This document shows positions 10,103 through 18,551 of a DNA stretch of 64,000 nt, piece by piece. Source of the stretch: Gammaproteobacteria bacterium (lineage in GTDB: Bacteria > Pseudomonadota > Gammaproteobacteria > Xanthomonadales > SZUA-36); contig JAUIJU010000006.1 of the NCBI GenBank assembly GCA_030431095.1, positions 1 through 64,000 on the forward strand, written 5' to 3'. Below the pieces are notes generated by a model. It saw only the letters and a program-made list of their open reading frames with translations, was not told the origin of the DNA and searched no databases. Position numbers and translations under genes: made by a program. The first letter of the stretch is position 1. Every line of letters starts with the position of its first letter.

Positions 10103-11064
10103 AAGCCTTGCGTTGCCGCTGCGGTTGCGCGGTGTTCTTCGACAACCACGAGTGCGGCCATTGCGGTCGGCAGCTGGCGTTCGACCCGGTGGGCCTGGAG
10201 ATGCGGGCGGAGGTCGAGCCGGGCGCCGGTTTGCCGGTGTGCGAGAACCGCAATGGAGATCCCCGCTGCAACTGGCTGGCGCCCGAGGGCGGCACATGTC
10301 TCTCCTGCCAGGCCAGCCGGGTGATACCGGCCCTGTCCAAGACCATCAACCGCGCGCGCTGGCGCAAGCTGGAGCACGCCAAGCGCCGCCTGGTCTACGG
10401 GCTGTTGCGCCTGGGCCTGCCGGTCGACCCGCAACACCTGCAGTTCGTATTCAAGGAAGATCGTCGCACCAACCCCGACGTGTCCGATGACCACGTGGCC
10501 ATCGGCCACCGCGACGGCGTGATCACCATCAATGCCGCCGAGGCCGACGCCGTGTATCGCGAGGAGATGCGCCAGGCGATGAACGAGCCGTACCGGACCC
10601 TGCTGGGGCATTTTCGCCACGAATCCGGCCACTACTATTACGACCTGGTGGTGGACGAGGCGCTGCGCGCGCCGGCGCGATCCCTGTTCGGCGACGAGCG
10701 GCAGGACTACGATTCCTCGCTGCAGCGCCACTATGAGCAGGGGCCGCCGGACGACTGGTCCGAACGCTTCATTTCGGAATACGCCTCGGCGCACCCGATG
10801 GAGGACTGGGCGGAGTGCTGGGCGCACGTACTGCATATCCACGACGCGCTGGAGACCGCGGAAAACCTGGGCCTGGCGCCGCCGGCGCCCCCGGGCGCGT
10901 GGCGTCATGCCTTTCTGGAGCTGGCCATCGGCCTGAACGAGGTGATGCGTGGCCTGGGCCTGCCCGACGCCTATCCCTTCGTGATCAACCCGGTGGTGGG
11001 GGAAAAACTGGATTTCGTGAACGACGCCATCATGCGGTTCACGACTCCACCGCCCGTACCGTAG
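10099..11064 (+). CDS. Zinc-ribbon protein with putative metallopeptidase domain
   Basis: 321 residues from GTG 10099, which overlaps the upstream TGA. The N-terminus is a zinc ribbon with clustered cysteines (CRCGCAVFF, ECGHCG, then C-x6-C and CLSCQ within about residues 4-65). The rest resembles the putative zinc metallopeptidase domain that accompanies this ribbon: HFRHESGHYYYD supplies HExxH, and a downstream SAHPMEDWAECWAH segment could give the third ligand. No signal peptide, so cytoplasmic. The position directly after the ATP-grasp and alpha-E genes and beside Anbu suggests a second peptidase in the same process. Its 3' end overlaps the convergent Anbu gene by 26 bp. Confidence 0.8.
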   Translation: MKALRCRCGCAVFFDNHECGHCGRQLAFDPVGLEMRAEVEPGAGLPVCENRNGDPRCNWLAPEGGTCLSCQASRVIPALSKTINRARWRKLEHAKRRLVYGLLRLGLPVDPQHLQFVFKEDRRTNPDVSDDHVAIGHRDGVITINAAEADAVYREEMRQAMNEPYRTLLGHFRHESGHYYYDLVVDEALRAPARSLFGDERQDYDSSLQRHYEQGPPDDWSERFISEYASAHPMEDWAECWAHVLHIHDALETAENLGLAPPAPPGAWRHAFLELAIGLNEVMRGLGLPDAYPFVINPVVGEKLDFVNDAIMRFTTPPPVP

Positions 11065-11794
11065 GCTGGGGCAGTTCGATCGGCGGCAGGCAGTCGAAGG
11101 CCTTGCGCAGGTTTTCCGCCCAGGCCCGCCGGACTTCCCGCAAATAGGGGTCGCCCTCCTCGAACACCATGTGCGTGGGCGAGACCGTGGCGCCGGTGCG
11201 GTAGATCATCAGCTCGATGGGCGGCCCCACGGAGGCGTTGCTGCGCATGGTGGAGTCCATCGACACCAGGCCGCAGCGCGCGGCGGTTTCCAGGCTGGTT
11301 TTGCTGGTGATGATGCGGTCCAGGATGGGCTTGCCGTATTTCTGTTCGCCGATCTGCACGAACGGCGCCAGCACGGTCGGGGCATAGAAGTTGCCCGCGG
11401 TGTAAATGTGAAACAGGGCCGGCGCCGAGCCCGTGATCTGTCCGCCGAAAATGAAGTCGGCGTCCGGGGTGAAACCCTTGGGGCGTTCGGCTTCCGGGTA
11501 GCGCGCCTGGATTTCACGGTTGATCCCGCCTATGTACAGCGCCGCGTCGCGCATGCGCTCGACGGTGGCCAGGCTGGTGCCGGCGTTTTCGCGGATGTCC
11601 CGTTCCAGCCGGGCGATCACGGCCTGGGTGGTGGCCAGGTTGCCGGCGCTCAGCAGGGTGAAGAACCGACCCGGCAGGTCGGTGAAGGGGTGCATCTTGC
11701 TGAAGGTGCCCAGCTGGTCGATGCCCGCGTTGGTGCGGGAGTCGGAAACGAAAACGAGTCCATCGTCGACGATGGCGGCAAGGCAATAGGTCAT
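11039..11794 (-). CDS. anbu: Anbu, proteasome-type Ntn hydrolase (bacterial proteasome homologue)
   Basis: A 251-residue proteasome-like protease. After removal of Met1 the mature protein starts with Thr (MTYCLAAIVDDGLVFVSDSR); Asp at mature position 17 and Lys at mature position 32 (FSKMH) reproduce the Thr-Asp-Lys proteasome triad. Further Anbu-like segments are FFTLLSAGNLATTQAV, FIFGGQI and AARCGLVSMDSTMRSNASVGPP. Anbu proteins form self-compartmentalised open-ring assemblies and have no dedicated ATPase; physiological substrates are not established. It is convergent with the ATP-grasp/alpha-E/metallopeptidase operon and overlaps its last gene by 26 bp; elsewhere anbu is often codirectional with these genes. 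Confidence 0.9.
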   Translation of the reverse strand: MTYCLAAIVDDGLVFVSDSRTNAGIDQLGTFSKMHPFTDLPGRFFTLLSAGNLATTQAVIARLERDIRENAGTSLATVERMRDAALYIGGINREIQARYPEAERPKGFTPDADFIFGGQITGSAPALFHIYTAGNFYAPTVLAPFVQIGEQKYGKPILDRIITSKTSLETAARCGLVSMDSTMRSNASVGPPIELMIYRTGATVSPTHMVFEEGDPYLREVRRAWAENLRKAFDCLPPIELPQPTVRAVES

Positions 11795-11871
11795 GGCGAA
11801 AGCTTAAACCGTGCGGCCGGCCAATGGAACACGGCGGCGCGTTCCACGTGCCGGTTTTTCCCGGGTCGTCG

Positions 11872-11900
11872 CTGTCAATCGTCACCCATCCGGGTAGGAT
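11872..11900 (+). promoter_or_regulatory. Sigma-70 promoter candidate for the ACS-type MFS gene (possibly leaderless)
   Basis: CTGTCA (11872-11877) and TAGGAT (11895-11900) are separated by 17 bp, each matching the consensus at four or more positions. The -10 ends only 6 nt before the ATG at 11907, so transcription would begin at or next to the start codon. The AGGA inside the -10 could alternatively be read as a ribosome-binding site, which would require another promoter further upstream. Confidence 0.45.
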
Positions 11901-11906
11901 GACGGC

Positions 11907-13190
11907 ATGAGCGTCTTCCCCGTCCGCTGGCGAATCTTCACCATCATCGCACTGGCCAGCTTCGTGTCCTACATGCTGCGCGCGAACCTGTCGATCGCCG
12001 CGCCCGCGATGATGGCGGACCTGGCCCTCGACGAGGTGCAATGGGGCTACGTGCTGGCGGCGTTCACGGCCGGTTACGCCCTGTTCCAGTTTCCCGGCGG
12101 CATCGCCGGCGACCGCTTTGGTCCGCGGCGCATGCTGACGCTGATCGCGCTGGCCTGGACGGTCCTGACCGTGGTCACGGCGCTGGTGCCCGGACCGGGC
12201 GCCGCACCCGTCGCGGTGACCCTGGGCCTGCTGGTGGCCGTACGCTTCGCGGTCGGCCTGTTTCACGCACCCATCTTTCCCGTGGTGAACACGGTGCTGG
12301 TGCGTTGGTTTCCGCCGGCGGCGCGCGGTCTGCCCCAGGGCCTGAGCAGCACGGCGCTGACCCTGGGCTTCGCGGTCGCCGCACCGGTGCTGGCCTGGCT
12401 GATCGTGGCCGTGGGCTGGCGCGCTTCTTTCTGGATCATCGCGCCCGCGGGCGCCCTGGTCGGTATCCTGTGGTACGGCTACGCGCGCGATGAGCCGGCC
12501 AGCCACCCGGCAATGAGCCCGCAGGAACTCGACACCATCGCCAGCGGCGCGGATCCGGCGGCGGCGCCGGAGATTCCGCCCCCGCCCGGCTGGTGGCGAG
12601 TCCTGAAGAACCGGGACGTGCTGTTGCTCATGGGCGCTTACTCCTGCATGAACTACATGTTCTACGAGGTGTTCAACTGGTTTCACCTGTACCTGGTGGA
12701 ACAGCGCGGTTTCGGTGAGCAGGTCGCGGGTTGGGTGACGTCTTCGCAGTGGATCGCCGGCGCCGTGGGGGCCTTGCTCGGCGGGTGGCTCTGTGACCGA
12801 TTGAGCGTCCGCTATGGCGTACGCTGGGGCTGTCGCTGGCCGGTAATCGGCGGTTTGCTGGTCGCCGCGGCGCTGCTGGTGGGGGGCGCCACCAGCACCA
12901 GCCCGGTGCTCGCCGCGACGCTGCTGGCCCTGTGCTTTTTCTTCAACCAGCTCACGGAAGCCGCCTTCTGGGTGGCCAGCATGAGCATCGGTGGTCCCCT
13001 GGCCGGAAGCGCGGGCGGCGTCATGAACACCGGCGCCAACGCCATGGGAATTGCCAACGCCATGCTCGTACCGCTGTTCGCCCAGGCCCTGGGCTGGACG
13101 TTCGCCGTGGGCTCGGGCGCCGGCTTCGCGCTGGTGGGCGCAGCGCTGATGTTGTTCGTGCGTGCCGACCGGGCGGTCGATCTGACATAA
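11907..13190 (+). CDS. MFS transporter, anion:cation symporter (ACS)-like
   Basis: 427 residues with about twelve membrane helices. YMLRANLSIAAPAMMADL in helix 1 and GYALFQFPGGIAGDRFGPRRML covering helix 2 and motif A are typical of ACS-family importers of organic anions (hexuronate, glucarate, phthalate types). A gap of 34 bp separates it from the Rieske oxygenase gene downstream on the same strand, so it probably imports the substrate of that enzyme. The substrate cannot be told from the sequence; a betaine or other N-methylated compound is suggested only by the neighbours. Confidence 0.82.
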   Translation: MSVFPVRWRIFTIIALASFVSYMLRANLSIAAPAMMADLALDEVQWGYVLAAFTAGYALFQFPGGIAGDRFGPRRMLTLIALAWTVLTVVTALVPGPGAAPVAVTLGLLVAVRFAVGLFHAPIFPVVNTVLVRWFPPAARGLPQGLSSTALTLGFAVAAPVLAWLIVAVGWRASFWIIAPAGALVGILWYGYARDEPASHPAMSPQELDTIASGADPAAAPEIPPPPGWWRVLKNRDVLLLMGAYSCMNYMFYEVFNWFHLYLVEQRGFGEQVAGWVTSSQWIAGAVGALLGGWLCDRLSVRYGVRWGCRWPVIGGLLVAAALLVGGATSTSPVLAATLLALCFFFNQLTEAAFWVASMSIGGPLAGSAGGVMNTGANAMGIANAMLVPLFAQALGWTFAVGSGAGFALVGAALMLFVRADRAVDLT

Positions 13191-13224
13191 TCGGCGTCTT
13201 CTTCCCGGCACCGGACCTGATGCC

Positions 13225-14379
13225 ATGAGCGAGACCAGGGCGCAACTGGAACAAATGGGGTTCGAAGCCAGTTTGCACCGCGACTGGTACCGCGACCCGG
13301 CCTACTACGAACGCGAACGCCAGGCCATTTTCCTGCGTGACTGGTTCTGCGTCGGTCGTGCGGAAGACTGGGCGGCGCCAGGTGATTTCCGAGTGCTGGA
13401 ACCTTTCGGTGAGAACGTGCTGGTGGTGCGCAACCGTGAAGGCGATCTGCGCGCCTTCTACAACGTGTGTCGCCACCGCGGATCACGCCTGTGTCTGCCG
13501 GAAACGCCGGGCGAAAAGCCCGTGCTGCGCGGCGGCGTCATGGGCGGCAAGCTGATTCGCTGCCCCTACCACGCCTGGACCTATGACCTCGACGGCCGCC
13601 TGGTCAACGCACCGCACCTGGCCGGGCAGGAAGGTTTCGCGCCGGACGAGATTCACCTGCACCCGGTGGGTGTCGCGGAGTGGGGCGGATTCGTGTTCCT
13701 GAACCTCACGCCCGGGTCCGCGCCGGATTTCTCGCTCGAGGTGTCCGGGCCGGCACAGCGGCTCCGGCGGTATCCGCTGGCCGAACTGCGCGTGGGCCGG
13801 CGCATCGACTACACGGTGCAGGCCAACTGGAAGGTGCTGTGCGAGAACTACAACGAGTGCTATCACTGCGGGCCGGTGCATCCGGAGTTGTGCGCCATCG
13901 TGCCCCGCTTTCGCGAACAGGGTGGCAGCAACCTGGACTGGGAGCGCGGCATCGAGCACCGCGAGGGCGCGACCACCTTTACCGCCAGCGGAGAATCCGC
14001 CCGGCGATCATTCCCCGGACTGGACGAGGACGAGCAGACCCGCCACAAGGGTGAGCTGCTGTTGCCCAACCTGTTTCTCAGCCTGTCCCGCGACCATGCC
14101 GCGGCCTTCATCCTGGAACCGTGCGGCCCGGCGCGAACGGAGGTCGCCTGCCTGTTCCTGTTCGAACCGCACGAGATGGACAAGGCCGACTTCGACCCCT
14201 CCGACGTGGCGGACTTCTGGGACATCGTCAACCGCCAGGACTGGGCGGTGTGCGAAAGTGTGCAGCAGGGCATGGGCGCGAACGTGTTCGATTACGGCGC
14301 CCTGTCGCCGCTGGAGGACTGGAGCCTGGATGTGCGCCGTTACGTCACCGAGCGCACCGGGCTGGACGCGTCGGGATAG
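13225..14379 (+). CDS. Rieske non-heme iron oxygenase, alpha subunit (betaine demethylase-like)
   Basis: 384 residues. The Rieske [2Fe-2S] site is complete: C82-x-H84 (VCRHRGSRLC) and C113-x2-H116 (CPYHAWTYDLDG). The catalytic domain carries ENYNECYHCGPVHPEL with mononuclear-iron ligands H214 and H219 and an Asp expected in the C-terminal DVADFWDIVN region. The architecture is that of ring-hydroxylating oxygenases, and the closest known theme is quaternary-amine demethylases (glycine betaine, stachydrine, carnitine). No reductase gene lies next to it. The 3' end overlaps the convergent TMADH-like gene by 40 bp; such flavoproteins act after Rieske enzymes in betaine and stachydrine catabolism, which supports this role. 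Confidence 0.82.
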   Translation: MSETRAQLEQMGFEASLHRDWYRDPAYYERERQAIFLRDWFCVGRAEDWAAPGDFRVLEPFGENVLVVRNREGDLRAFYNVCRHRGSRLCLPETPGEKPVLRGGVMGGKLIRCPYHAWTYDLDGRLVNAPHLAGQEGFAPDEIHLHPVGVAEWGGFVFLNLTPGSAPDFSLEVSGPAQRLRRYPLAELRVGRRIDYTVQANWKVLCENYNECYHCGPVHPELCAIVPRFREQGGSNLDWERGIEHREGATTFTASGESARRSFPGLDEDEQTRHKGELLLPNLFLSLSRDHAAAFILEPCGPARTEVACLFLFEPHEMDKADFDPSDVADFWDIVNRQDWAVCESVQQGMGANVFDYGALSPLEDWSLDVRRYVTERTGLDASG

Positions 14380-16451
14380 GCCTCGTCCACCGATTCGGGC
14401 GTGACCGGCTGGTCGCGCAACCACCGCGTGGCGTCGCGCGACTCCAGCAGCCGGGCGTATTCCTGCCCCGAGTACACCGCGTGCACGATGGCGCCGGGCG
14501 CGCGCGCGTCGCCCACCGCCTGGACGCTGGTGATGCCCGCGTCGCTCCATTCATCCTGCCGCTGCTGCAACGCACGGACGAGGGCGTCCTCGGGTTCGCG
14601 ATGCCCCACCAGCAACACCGAGCGGCACAGGTGGGTATGGACCTGCCCGTCAAAAATGTTCTCCAGCGTGGCCTGCCGGCCGTCGAAGGCGGCCAGGCGC
14701 ACCAGCGTGGACAGGCCCACGCCGTGTTTCTGCAGGGCCTGGTGCACGAAGGGCTGCTCGTTGGTCATGATGGTCCAGGCCGAGGCATGTCCCGCCGGCG
14801 TGGCGTAATGCACGTCCAGGCCGCGGTCGGCCAGGTGTTCGGCCAGCACGCCACCGAGGTAGTAATTGTCGAAGTCGAACACCAGCACCGGGCCCTCGGG
14901 TTCGGCGCCGGCGGCCAGGTCATCGGGGGTGTAAACGCCGGGGCGTTCCAGGTGTCCGGCCGGAATTTCCAGCGGCGACCACAGTGAGCGCGTCCAGCGA
15001 GACCCCGTGGCCACGGCGACGTGGGGGTGTTGCATGGCCAGCACGTCGTCCGCGCCCAGTTCGCTGCCGGGATAGAGCTCGACGTTGGCCATCTGCTGCA
15101 AGGCGTTCAGCCGATAGTGCTGGACCCGCGCCCAGCCGGCCAGGCCGGGCAGCGCGGTCTCGAACAGCAGGCGTCCACCGAGTTCCTCCCGACGATCCGC
15201 CAGCGACACCGCGTAGCCGCGGCGAGCCAGCACCAGCGCGGCCTCGAGGCCCGCCGGTCCTCCGCCCACCACCAGCACGGGACCATCGCTGCCGGCGGGT
15301 TCGAAGCGTTCCGGGTGCCAGTTGCGCCGCCATTCCTCGCCGGCCGTGGCGTTCTGCGTACAGCGTACCGGGACACCGTCGTGCCAGCTCGAAATGCAAA
15401 TGTTGCAACCGATGCACTCGCGGATGTCGTCCTCGCGCCCTTCGCGGATCTTGGCGGGGAGAAACGGATCGGCAATGGAGGCGCGGGCGGCGCCGATCAG
15501 GTCCAGCACGCCGCGTTTGACCTGCGAGGCCATGGTGTCGGGCGACGTGAAGCGTCCCACGCCGACCACCGGGCGGTCGGTCACGCGCCGTACGAAATCG
15601 ATGACGGGTTCGTGCGCGCCCTCCGGGCGAAAGCGCGAGGCGCCGCAGTCGGTCGGGCTGGAGTCCATCTTCACGTCCCACAGGTCGGGCACGTCGGCCA
15701 GCAGGTCGACCAGTTCATGGGCCTCCGATTCGTGGGTCTCGCTGGGCCGCCCGCGCAATTCCTCCAGGCTGACGCGCAGGGCCACGCCGCAGTCCGCGCC
15801 CACGGCGTCACGAGTCGCTTCCAGCAGCTGGCGCACGAAGCGTGCGCGGTTTTCCATCGAGCCGCCGTAGGCGTCGGTGCGCCGGTTGTATTCCGGCAGC
15901 AGGAATTCGTAACCCAGGTAGCCCATGCCGGCGTACACGTAGACGATGTCGAACCCGGCGCTGCGCGCCCGCCTGGCGGCCGCGACCTGCCAGTCGATGA
16001 CCTGACGCAGGTCCGCCTCGCTCATGGTCCTGGGCCGCTGGTGACCCATGAAGCCGACGTGGGTCGCCGCCCAGGGGACACCGGAAGGCGACAGCGGCGG
16101 TACGCGCGTGGTGCGGTTCATCACCGCCGCGCCGCCGTGCCACAGCTCGATGGCCGCCAGGGCGCCGTGACGGTGGACCGCCTCGGTGGTCAGCGCATGG
16201 CTGCGGATGTCGTTGTCATCCCACAGGCGGGCAAAGGGCAGGGGGCTGTCGTCCGAGCTCGGATGAATGGAGACCGCACCGGTGCTGACCACGCCCCAGC
16301 CGCCTTCCGCCTTGGTTTCGCGGAACGCGGCGCGAATCCGTGGATTGGCCTCGGTCATCCCACTGGCGTGGGGCACCTGGTAGAAACGGTTGGGCGCGGT
16401 CACGGGGCCGATGGCGACCGGCTCGAACAGGATGTCGTAGCGAGGGTTCAT
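14340..16451 (-). CDS. Old-yellow-enzyme/trimethylamine-dehydrogenase-like FMN, 4Fe-4S oxidoreductase
   Basis: 703 residues, close to trimethylamine and dimethylamine dehydrogenases. It starts MNPRYDILFEPVAIGP and continues with an FMN-binding TIM barrel (residues about 1-340), then the [4Fe-4S] motif at C346, C349, C352 and C364 followed by TQNATAGEEWRRNWHPE, as in TMADH. A nucleotide-binding GGGPAGLEAALVLARRG unit follows at about residue 390. Related proteins demethylate dimethylamine, dimethylglycine or N-methylproline and pass electrons to an electron-transfer flavoprotein; no ETF gene is nearby. It is convergent with and overlaps the Rieske gene. Exact substrate unknown. Confidence 0.85.
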   Translation of the reverse strand: MNPRYDILFEPVAIGPVTAPNRFYQVPHASGMTEANPRIRAAFRETKAEGGWGVVSTGAVSIHPSSDDSPLPFARLWDDNDIRSHALTTEAVHRHGALAAIELWHGGAAVMNRTTRVPPLSPSGVPWAATHVGFMGHQRPRTMSEADLRQVIDWQVAAARRARSAGFDIVYVYAGMGYLGYEFLLPEYNRRTDAYGGSMENRARFVRQLLEATRDAVGADCGVALRVSLEELRGRPSETHESEAHELVDLLADVPDLWDVKMDSSPTDCGASRFRPEGAHEPVIDFVRRVTDRPVVGVGRFTSPDTMASQVKRGVLDLIGAARASIADPFLPAKIREGREDDIRECIGCNICISSWHDGVPVRCTQNATAGEEWRRNWHPERFEPAGSDGPVLVVGGGPAGLEAALVLARRGYAVSLADRREELGGRLLFETALPGLAGWARVQHYRLNALQQMANVELYPGSELGADDVLAMQHPHVAVATGSRWTRSLWSPLEIPAGHLERPGVYTPDDLAAGAEPEGPVLVFDFDNYYLGGVLAEHLADRGLDVHYATPAGHASAWTIMTNEQPFVHQALQKHGVGLSTLVRLAAFDGRQATLENIFDGQVHTHLCRSVLLVGHREPEDALVRALQQRQDEWSDAGITSVQAVGDARAPGAIVHAVYSGQEYARLLESRDATRWLRDQPVTPESVDEAYPDASSPVRSVT

Positions 16452-16512
16452 GGCGTCCAGTTATCGACAGATGGTGCGTGGAGTCAAGCGTGCCGGGCGG
16501 TTGGCGGGCCAT

Positions 16513-18465
16513 TCACTCGTCACCTGGCAACGCAACCTGGTACGCCTCGAATTTTTCCAGTGGGCGGATCAGCACCAGGTCGCGCTCGCCCTGTTCGATG
16601 CGCAGCATCACATCGAGCCGCTTGTAGCGCAGGTAGAACACGCCGTCGCTGCTCGGCGCGCCGATCTCACCCCGGGCGCCGATCTCCAGTTCCTCCGCAC
16701 CCAGTCCGGCGTCGGAAACGAACAGGCGGTTGTCCTGCAGCTGCAGCCGGGCCGACCCGGTCAGGTCATCCACCGTCAGACGCCGCGCCACCCAGTCCGG
16801 CGCCCCGTTGTTGCGGAACAGGGCCGCCACGGGACGCGTGTCGCTGACCACCAGGTCCGTGGACAGGTCCAGGCCCAGGGGGTGTTCCAGCAGCAGGTCG
16901 GCCTGCCCCAGGGTGGCCCTGGCCGACCAGTCGTTCTCGTCGAACCGGCTTTCCTCGCCGGCGACGCGGGCCCGATCCAGGGTCAGTATCGTGCCGGCCA
17001 GGTCGAATCGCCTTGCGGGTGGCAGGCCGCCGGCCACGACGCCGTCCACCCGCAGGTCCAGGCCCAGTTGCTGGTCGTCCAGGCGCACGTCCAGTTTCTC
17101 GCCCAGCAGGGTCAGGTGGCCGTCGGCGTCGTCGGGCAGCAGCTCCAGGTTCGCCTCGAGGCCGGCGCTGCCGCCGGTGAAGGCGAAGGGCGAATTCGCG
17201 GGGAGATAGCGGTTGAACGTGGTCATGTCCTCAACCACCGCGTCGGGAATCGTCACCTCGGCGCGAAACCGGGGTTCGGCGTCCGCGCCTGGCGGAAACA
17301 GGCGCCCGTCGTCCGCCAGTTCAACGTGCAGGTCCCGGCCGGACAGGAAGGCGGAGCGGTCATCGTGGTGCAGCACGTTCAGCGCGCCGAAGCGAAAGGC
17401 CAGGCTGAAGGGCAGCGGGTCCGTTCCGTCGCCGCTCAGGGTGACCGTGCCGTCGCCCTCGATCAAGAACGGCCGGTTGGTCAGGACCAGGCTGTGGGCA
17501 TCGACCGCGATGTCCGTGCCCGGCGCCACGTGGCCTTTGTGCACAACGAGGCGGCCGCTGGCCCGACCCGTACCGTCGACCTCCAGCGAGGGATACTTGA
17601 GCAGGAACAGGCGAACGAAGTCTAGGCTGGGTGATTCCAGGGCGAGGTCGACATCGAGGTCGAGGAAGGCGATCGACGCCGGCCCGCGGTGGGCGCGGTA
17701 CCGGTAGGGTCCCAGCGACATGGACCCGGACAGCGATCCGCCATCGAGGATGCCGGTGTCCTCGTCCGCCCACGCCTTGCCGATATCGAACGCGATGCCG
17801 TTGGCGCTGAGCCGCAACGGACCGCCCTGGGAACGCACTTCCAGGTCGGCGCGCGCGTGACCGGACAAATTACCCCGGAAACGCTGTATCCAGACTTCGT
17901 GCTGCCCGGAGAGCCGGGCATTTTTCACCGTGACCGTCCATGGCGGCCGATGCGGCACAGGGCGTTCCCCCCGTGCCGCGACGTCGTAGCCGCTAATCGG
18001 GGGAAACCAGGGGAGGGTGGCCTTGTAGTCCCTGCCGGCGACCAGGCGCGGACGCTGTCGGTAGCGGCCGTTTTCCACGCGGCCGGCGCGGACGGTGACC
18101 TGGCGCCTCAGCAGGGACAGCAGCGCCACGTTCCCGGCCACGCGGTCCGCCTCGGCCTGCCACTGCAGGGTCGGCGTCTGGCCGCTGACGACCGCGTCAT
18201 GGACCACGACCCGGCCCGGGTACCAGCTCCAGGCCGACTTCCAGGACAAACGCACCTTTTCCGGGCGCAATGCGCTGAGTTTCTCCTGGGTGACGGACAG
18301 GTTCAGCGCCACGTTGGCGGTCACCAGCCACAGGGCTTCCAGCAGCACGGCGGCCAGCAAGGCCCGGACGACACGACGTCGAATGCGGTGGAGTCGGTGA
18401 TCCGGCAAGGTTTCGCCCCTTCGACTGGTGGCGAATACCCTGTCATGCGCGTGCATCGGGGTCAA
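16513..18465 (-). CDS. AsmA/YhdP-like membrane-anchored protein of unknown function
   Basis: 650 residues. A short basic cytoplasmic N-terminus precedes one membrane helix (ALLAAVLLEALWLVTANVAL, about residues 36-55). The remainder is predicted periplasmic, rich in beta strands and repeated LDLxVDGxV-like segments typical of AsmA/DUF748-type proteins, which form long grooves involved in lipid transport between membranes. The family assignment rests on overall pattern rather than one motif. It stands alone between the TMADH-like gene and the divergent phasin gene. Confidence 0.55.
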   Translation of the reverse strand: MTPMHAHDRVFATSRRGETLPDHRLHRIRRRVVRALLAAVLLEALWLVTANVALNLSVTQEKLSALRPEKVRLSWKSAWSWYPGRVVVHDAVVSGQTPTLQWQAEADRVAGNVALLSLLRRQVTVRAGRVENGRYRQRPRLVAGRDYKATLPWFPPISGYDVAARGERPVPHRPPWTVTVKNARLSGQHEVWIQRFRGNLSGHARADLEVRSQGGPLRLSANGIAFDIGKAWADEDTGILDGGSLSGSMSLGPYRYRAHRGPASIAFLDLDVDLALESPSLDFVRLFLLKYPSLEVDGTGRASGRLVVHKGHVAPGTDIAVDAHSLVLTNRPFLIEGDGTVTLSGDGTDPLPFSLAFRFGALNVLHHDDRSAFLSGRDLHVELADDGRLFPPGADAEPRFRAEVTIPDAVVEDMTTFNRYLPANSPFAFTGGSAGLEANLELLPDDADGHLTLLGEKLDVRLDDQQLGLDLRVDGVVAGGLPPARRFDLAGTILTLDRARVAGEESRFDENDWSARATLGQADLLLEHPLGLDLSTDLVVSDTRPVAALFRNNGAPDWVARRLTVDDLTGSARLQLQDNRLFVSDAGLGAEELEIGARGEIGAPSSDGVFYLRYKRLDVMLRIEQGERDLVLIRPLEKFEAYQVALPGDE

Positions 18466-18551
18466 TCCTGCAGGGCCCTAGTGTGAACACTCTAAAACGG
18501 CGGCCTAGACTTGCAATCACACTGAATCACATGCCCCAGGAGGCAAAAGCA

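Noticed and set aside
18490..18520. Sigma-54 promoter before the phasin gene (GGCGGCCTAGACTTGCA)
   Set aside because: GG and GC are spaced by 9, not 10, bases; a weak sigma-70 reading (TGAACA-16-TAGACT) is equally possible, so neither was listed.
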